This document shows positions 20,148 through 22,779 of a DNA stretch of 22,779 nucleotides, piece by piece. A model generated the notes under the pieces. It had not been told where the DNA came from. It did no database searches and saw nothing but the letters and a program-made list of their open reading frames with translations. A program made the position numbers and the translations under genes. Every line of letters starts with the position of its first letter. Positions within the stretch are counted from its first letter, which is position 1. The stretch spans positions 1 to 22,779 of the forward strand of contig JAEORI010000070.1 in NCBI GenBank assembly GCA_016840965.1, in the 5' to 3' direction. Origin of the DNA: Candidatus Thorarchaeota archaeon (lineage in GTDB: Archaea; Asgardarchaeota; Thorarchaeia; Thorarchaeales; Thorarchaeaceae).

Positions 20148-20381
20148 TGCAGCGTCCCAACCTTAGTTTCCCGGCGTAGCTTACAATGAAGTAGGCTCCT
20201 TCTAGAAAATTAGTCGAGGTGATATAAGCCTTGGGGAACTGCTAAAGAAGTCAGCATCATTGGAGCCACGAAGCAGATTGCCGATGGATTTCATTTCATA
20301 GATGGCGCGTTTCCTGCGTAGTAAGGTTTAACAAGGCTTGCTCTGATGGCACCAAAGAACAATATGGCCCAAGGGTCTTAA
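20148..20381. promoter_or_regulatory. 234-bp divergent intergenic region before the DUF211 gene
   Basis: No gene or known RNA seen. It contains a two-way TATA-like GATATAAG/CTTATATC (20221-20228) and a second plus-strand candidate, GGTTTAACAA (about 20325-20334). CCTTGGG (20229-20235) is perfectly complementary to CCCAAGG (20368-20374), which includes the AAGGG SD of the DUF211 gene. If transcribed from upstream, the leader could fold and hide its SD. Confidence 0.3.
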
Positions 20382-20693
20382 ATGGAGAATAAATTATTGC
20401 CTCATGGCATTCGGAGAATAGTTCTGGATGTGCTAAAGCCTCACAGCCCGAGACTTACTGACCTTGCTTTGATGCTTGCTCGAAATGAACGTGTCACAGG
20501 GCTGAACATTACACTGAAAGAAGTAGATCAAAATACTGAGAGCATTACAATAACACTTGAGGGGGACGATCTTGTCTTTGACTCCATCAAAGAGATTCTA
20601 GAACAAGCAGGAGCAGTAATCCACTCAATAGACCAAGTAGTTGCTGGGAAGCGATTTGTTGAGGAAGTTCCTCTTCAGCCGGAGAACTCCTAG
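20382..20693 (+). CDS. DUF211 family protein
   Basis: A 103-residue archaeal DUF211 protein with a ferredoxin-like (ACT-type) fold. Diagnostic stretches are IRRIVLDVLKPHSP, TGLNITLKEVDQNTESITITLEGDDL and GAVIHSIDQVVAGKR. The function is not firmly established; the fold suggests a small regulatory or ligand-binding protein. The ATG has AAGGGT five bases upstream. Its stop overlaps the stop of the convergent next gene in a shared CTAG. Confidence 0.92.
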   Translation: MENKLLPHGIRRIVLDVLKPHSPRLTDLALMLARNERVTGLNITLKEVDQNTESITITLEGDDLVFDSIKEILEQAGAVIHSIDQVVAGKRFVEEVPLQPENS

Positions 20694-21316
20694 AAGCTTA
20701 AATGACGACCTGACAGTTGGTCACTAAGTTTCTTGCTCTCTTCCTCAATCTTACGTCGTACAAGATTATGGATGTCCTGTTCGAAAACACAAGGGACAAT
20801 CTTGACAACATTGCAAAGTCTATCTACTATACTGTCAGCAAGTTTCGTATAGGAAGGTGGACTTCCAGTAACAATTCCACGAACAACTACCTCTCCCACA
20901 CTGGATTCAACTACGGAACCCATGACACTCGAGATAATACCTTGAGGGTCCATAAAGAAGGGGAGATGCGCATTATCATGCAATGTTGCAAATCCTAGTT
21001 TTTCGACAATACTTTCAGTATACCACTCAAGACTGGACTCTTTCATTCTCAATTTGTTGGCAAATTCGGTTTTGGTTAATGGATTAGGATGGCTCCAAGG
21101 ATGACGTGTAACCATATACAATGCAGCTCCAAAGAAGGGATCTACCTCACGAGGCACGCCTTCCTTTGAAACAAATCTTCGCACAAGATCGAGAGCCATG
21201 GTTTCGTATCGTTCATCGATCTTATTTTCCTTGAAAAACTCATGAGCATCTCGTACGACTTTGACGATTATTTGTGGACTTGCAGCCAGGTGTTCATCGT
21301 CAAAGTGTGTAGCCAT
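20690..21316 (-). CDS. Cyclin-box-like protein, possibly TFB-related
   Basis: A 208-residue protein. Residues 15-110 resemble a single cyclin-fold repeat as in TFB: paired helices with AALYMVTRHPWSHPNPLTKTEF, ANKLRMKESSLEWYTESIVEKLGF, matching the pattern of the C-terminal helices of a TFB repeat. There is no zinc ribbon and no second repeat. The C-terminal half has a hydrophobic strand/helix region (GSVVESSVGEVVVRGIV) and a charged end. The ATG has GGAG eight bases upstream. It may be a regulator that docks on DNA or the transcription machinery; this rests on motif resemblance only. Confidence 0.65.
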   Translation of the reverse strand: MATHFDDEHLAASPQIIVKVVRDAHEFFKENKIDERYETMALDLVRRFVSKEGVPREVDPFFGAALYMVTRHPWSHPNPLTKTEFANKLRMKESSLEWYTESIVEKLGFATLHDNAHLPFFMDPQGIISSVMGSVVESSVGEVVVRGIVTGSPPSYTKLADSIVDRLCNVVKIVPCVFEQDIHNLVRRKIEEESKKLSDQLSGRHLSF

Positions 21317-21440
21317 TACCTCCGCTCCAAAATTTATCGGTGAACAAAGCGTTGCTTAAAGTGGTTTGGTTCGTTTGTAGTATTTGACTCTTTTGCAATA
21401 GAAAAGAAGGTAAGTGGATTGGCGCCTTGAAACATGAGTT

Positions 21441-22151
21441 CTATCTTGCGCGGTAAATTTTCTCTAACGTCCATCGAAGTGTTCTTTGAATTTCTTCTAA
21501 TCTGGATTCTTCACCAAAGTTTTTGATGATTATTTCATCAAGAATCTTATCTTCGGATTTAACCTCGAAGTCAAATGCATCATCCCACTCAATTTCACCA
21601 TTCTCAACACGATGACGATCTTCCTGTTGGAACTTGCCTAGTATATCCTGAACAAAAAATCTAGCAAAAGCTCCTCGAGTGATATTGTATACTGCGTGAT
21701 CAGCTGGAATGATTCTCAAACTTTGTTCGATGACCTCAATGGTTGCAAGCTCCAAGTCACCAGGCTTGTTTAACACGACAATATTTCGAGGCTCGCCTGA
21801 TGCAGCTAATGTTTCAGTCGGAGTCATTTCTGGAGCTATTACAGCAGCTTTCATTGCAACATCAGCGGTTGTGAAACTGCCTTTTCCAATTGTTGAATCC
21901 AGTGCTTGAATGAACTCTTCAAGCTGTTCAACTCTTTCTCTTAATCTATCAAGCTCTTCACCAAGCTGGGTTCTCAATTCCAACAATACACGAATTTCGG
22001 GGTCGGACACCACATACACCAACATACGATGCGGACACTTAGGAGAAGCGGCCAACAATATATGTTTGATTGTATTATTAGAACTTGTAAAAGTAAGATT
22101 CTCTCGGGAATGATGAGTGAACAATAGGCATCGAGAGCATGAACTACTCAT
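21441..22151 (-). CDS. Cys-rich N-terminus plus coiled-coil protein, function unknown
   Basis: A 236-residue protein from the ATG at 22151. The N-terminus has C5SRC8 and KC39PHR, a possible zinc knuckle. Residues 50-85 are a heptad-rich coiled coil (ELRTQLGEELDRLRERVEQL). The rest is a soluble alpha/beta domain (RNIVVLNKPGDLELATIEV, ITRGAFARFFVQDILGKF, EIEWDDAFDFEV) ending in amphipathic helices. Its start overlaps the end of the ferredoxin gene by eight bases, so the two are translationally coupled and may act together. No family recognised. Confidence 0.72.
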   Translation of the reverse strand: MSSSCSRCLLFTHHSRENLTFTSSNNTIKHILLAASPKCPHRMLVYVVSDPEIRVLLELRTQLGEELDRLRERVEQLEEFIQALDSTIGKGSFTTADVAMKAAVIAPEMTPTETLAASGEPRNIVVLNKPGDLELATIEVIEQSLRIIPADHAVYNITRGAFARFFVQDILGKFQQEDRHRVENGEIEWDDAFDFEVKSEDKILDEIIIKNFGEESRLEEIQRTLRWTLEKIYRAR

Positions 22152-22368
22152 CAATTTCTTCTACAGAGATTGCAAAGTCAGGGCATTCCATTTCACATAA
22201 TTTGCAAACTTTACAGGCCTCAAGATCCATGACTTTGGGAAGGAAGAATCCGCGATTATCAACTACTTCAGTCTTCTTCAAAACTCCGTGCGGACAGACA
22301 GAGATACAAATATGACAGCCTTTGCAGAGCTTTGGGTCGATAACAATTGCTTTAGCTTTCTTGGCCAT
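22144..22368 (-). CDS. Dicluster 4Fe-4S ferredoxin (KorD-like)
   Basis: A 74-residue ferredoxin with two full C-x2-C-x2-C-x3-C-P motifs (CKGCHICISVCP and CKVCKLCEMECP), in the style of the delta subunit of 2-oxoacid:ferredoxin oxidoreductases (GFFLPKVMD between the motifs). The ATG at 22368 has GGAG nine bases upstream and a TATA-like TTATATG (22405-22411) about 40 bases upstream. The longer open frame to 22533 runs through that box and into the divergent gene, so it is not used. No oxidoreductase subunits are beside it. It could be a free ferredoxin, perhaps a carrier for the Hdr system or a partner of the coupled downstream protein. Confidence 0.88.
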   Translation of the reverse strand: MAKKAKAIVIDPKLCKGCHICISVCPHGVLKKTEVVDNRGFFLPKVMDLEACKVCKLCEMECPDFAISVEEIDE

Positions 22369-22404
22369 CTTGCGTTTCTCCGATTCCTCCCGCAATCTAA
22401 TGTT

Positions 22405-22449
22405 CATATAACGATATTCATCAGAACTAAGAGAGCGAGCATTATATAC
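22405..22449. promoter_or_regulatory. Divergent TATA-like boxes for the ferredoxin and zinc-ribbon genes
   Basis: The minus-strand TTATATG (22405-22411) lies about 40 bases before the ferredoxin ATG. The plus-strand ATTATATAC (22441-22449) lies 60 bases before the zinc-ribbon ATG. Both are good archaeal TATA matches. Confidence 0.45.
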
Positions 22450-22507
22450 AGTCCCACATAACTCTGTAATAGTAGGTGTACGGTGATTGAAGCAATTCTT
22501 GGTATTC

Positions 22508-22779
22508 ATGTGTTCAAAGTGCCGCAATTTCACAAATGCTCCAGTTAGTCAAAAACACAGGAGGTGTAGTTACTGCGGTACTATCATAGACATAGCAAAA
22601 GCAGCTTCTGCGCTCTTTGACACTCCAGAGTCAGCATCAGCAGCAGTGAAAGAATTCAATGCATCACGAGGTGGAGATGAATTTGAGAAGGCAGTTGAGA
22701 GATCGAGAGAGCGAGTGCTAGCCTTGCTTCCAAAGGAGCGTGTTAGCATTGAAGACATATATAGCAAAGGAGAAGCATC
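22508..22779 (+). CDS. Zinc-ribbon protein, N-terminal part, cut by the right edge
   Basis: From the ATG at 22508 the frame is open to the window end (90 codons). The start MCSKCRNF and the later RRCSYCGTIIDIAK give two CxxC knuckles, a zinc ribbon. It is followed by a charged, helical region (AAVKEFNASRGG, EKAVERSRERVLALLPKERVSIEDI). The layout resembles small archaeal zinc-ribbon proteins such as DUF1922, but the assignment is tentative. The opposite-strand open frame here is low-complexity and not preferred. A TATA-like box precedes it; the SD is weak. Confidence 0.65.
   Translation, partial: MCSKCRNFTNAPVSQKHRRCSYCGTIIDIAKAASALFDTPESASAAVKEFNASRGGDEFEKAVERSRERVLALLPKERVSIEDIYSKGEA

Noticed and set aside
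22369..22533. 55-codon N-terminal extension of the ferredoxin
   Set aside because: It runs across the TATA-like box and into the divergent zinc-ribbon gene; the ATG at 22368 has a good SD.
22570..22767. Minus-strand open frame near the right edge
   Set aside because: Its product is Ser-rich low complexity and lies opposite the zinc-ribbon reading frame, which has CxxC motifs and an ATG.
1..22779. CRISPR array, insertion sequence, integrase or prophage
   Set aside because: No regularly spaced repeats, transposase motifs or phage genes were seen; gene content is housekeeping and energy metabolism.

Overview
The window reads as a piece of an archaeal chromosome. It encodes an archaeal transcription and translation set: RNA polymerase subunit Rpo12/RpoP, a TFB, an eIF1/SUI1-type factor, type II methionine aminopeptidase, and the tRNA-splicing endonuclease EndA. 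It also encodes the ether-lipid enzyme GGGP synthase and a full heterodisulfide reductase (Hdr) cluster. TATA-like boxes sit roughly 25-60 bp ahead of many genes, several starts are GTG or TTG with Shine-Dalgarno (SD) sequences, and genes are closely packed. A stand-alone Roadblock/LC7 protein, a Get3/ArsA ATPase and several zinc-ribbon or coiled-coil proteins fit an Asgard-type archaeon, perhaps Thorarchaeia-like. That placement is inference from gene content only.

Left part (1-4603). A truncated membrane protein leaves the left edge on the minus strand. A minus-strand series follows: a Cys-rich 99-aa protein with a zinc-ribbon/coiled-coil protein, an unknown 104-aa protein, EndA, and a DUF47/PhoU-like protein. 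The last is divergent from a UppP/BacA-type lipid-phosphate phosphatase, which converges on a degenerate alkaline-phosphatase-superfamily protein.

Middle (4778-11600). A Get3/ArsA ATPase is followed by a 32-aa single-span membrane protein too short for routine ORF calling. Then come rpoP, a radical-SAM protein with an unusual interrupted cysteine motif, eIF1 converging on TFB, methionine aminopeptidase, Roadblock/LC7 and GGGP synthase.

Redox part (11940-19761). A 339-bp divergent region with two inverted repeats leads into an overlapping operon: HdrA fused to an MvhD domain with a Lys-rich tail, then HdrC, then HdrB. A second HdrA with its own promoter follows, then MobA (molybdenum-cofactor guanylylation) and, convergently, HypD (NiFe-hydrogenase maturation). 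Together these suggest flavin-based electron bifurcation linked to H2 and/or formate. Neither the hydrogenase large and small subunits nor formate dehydrogenase is in the window.

Right part (19830-22779). It holds an unknown small protein, a DUF211 protein, a cyclin-box-like protein, an overlapping pair (dicluster ferredoxin plus Cys-rich coiled-coil protein), and the beginning of a divergent zinc-ribbon protein cut by the right edge. I saw no tRNA, rRNA, CRISPR array, insertion sequence or integrase.
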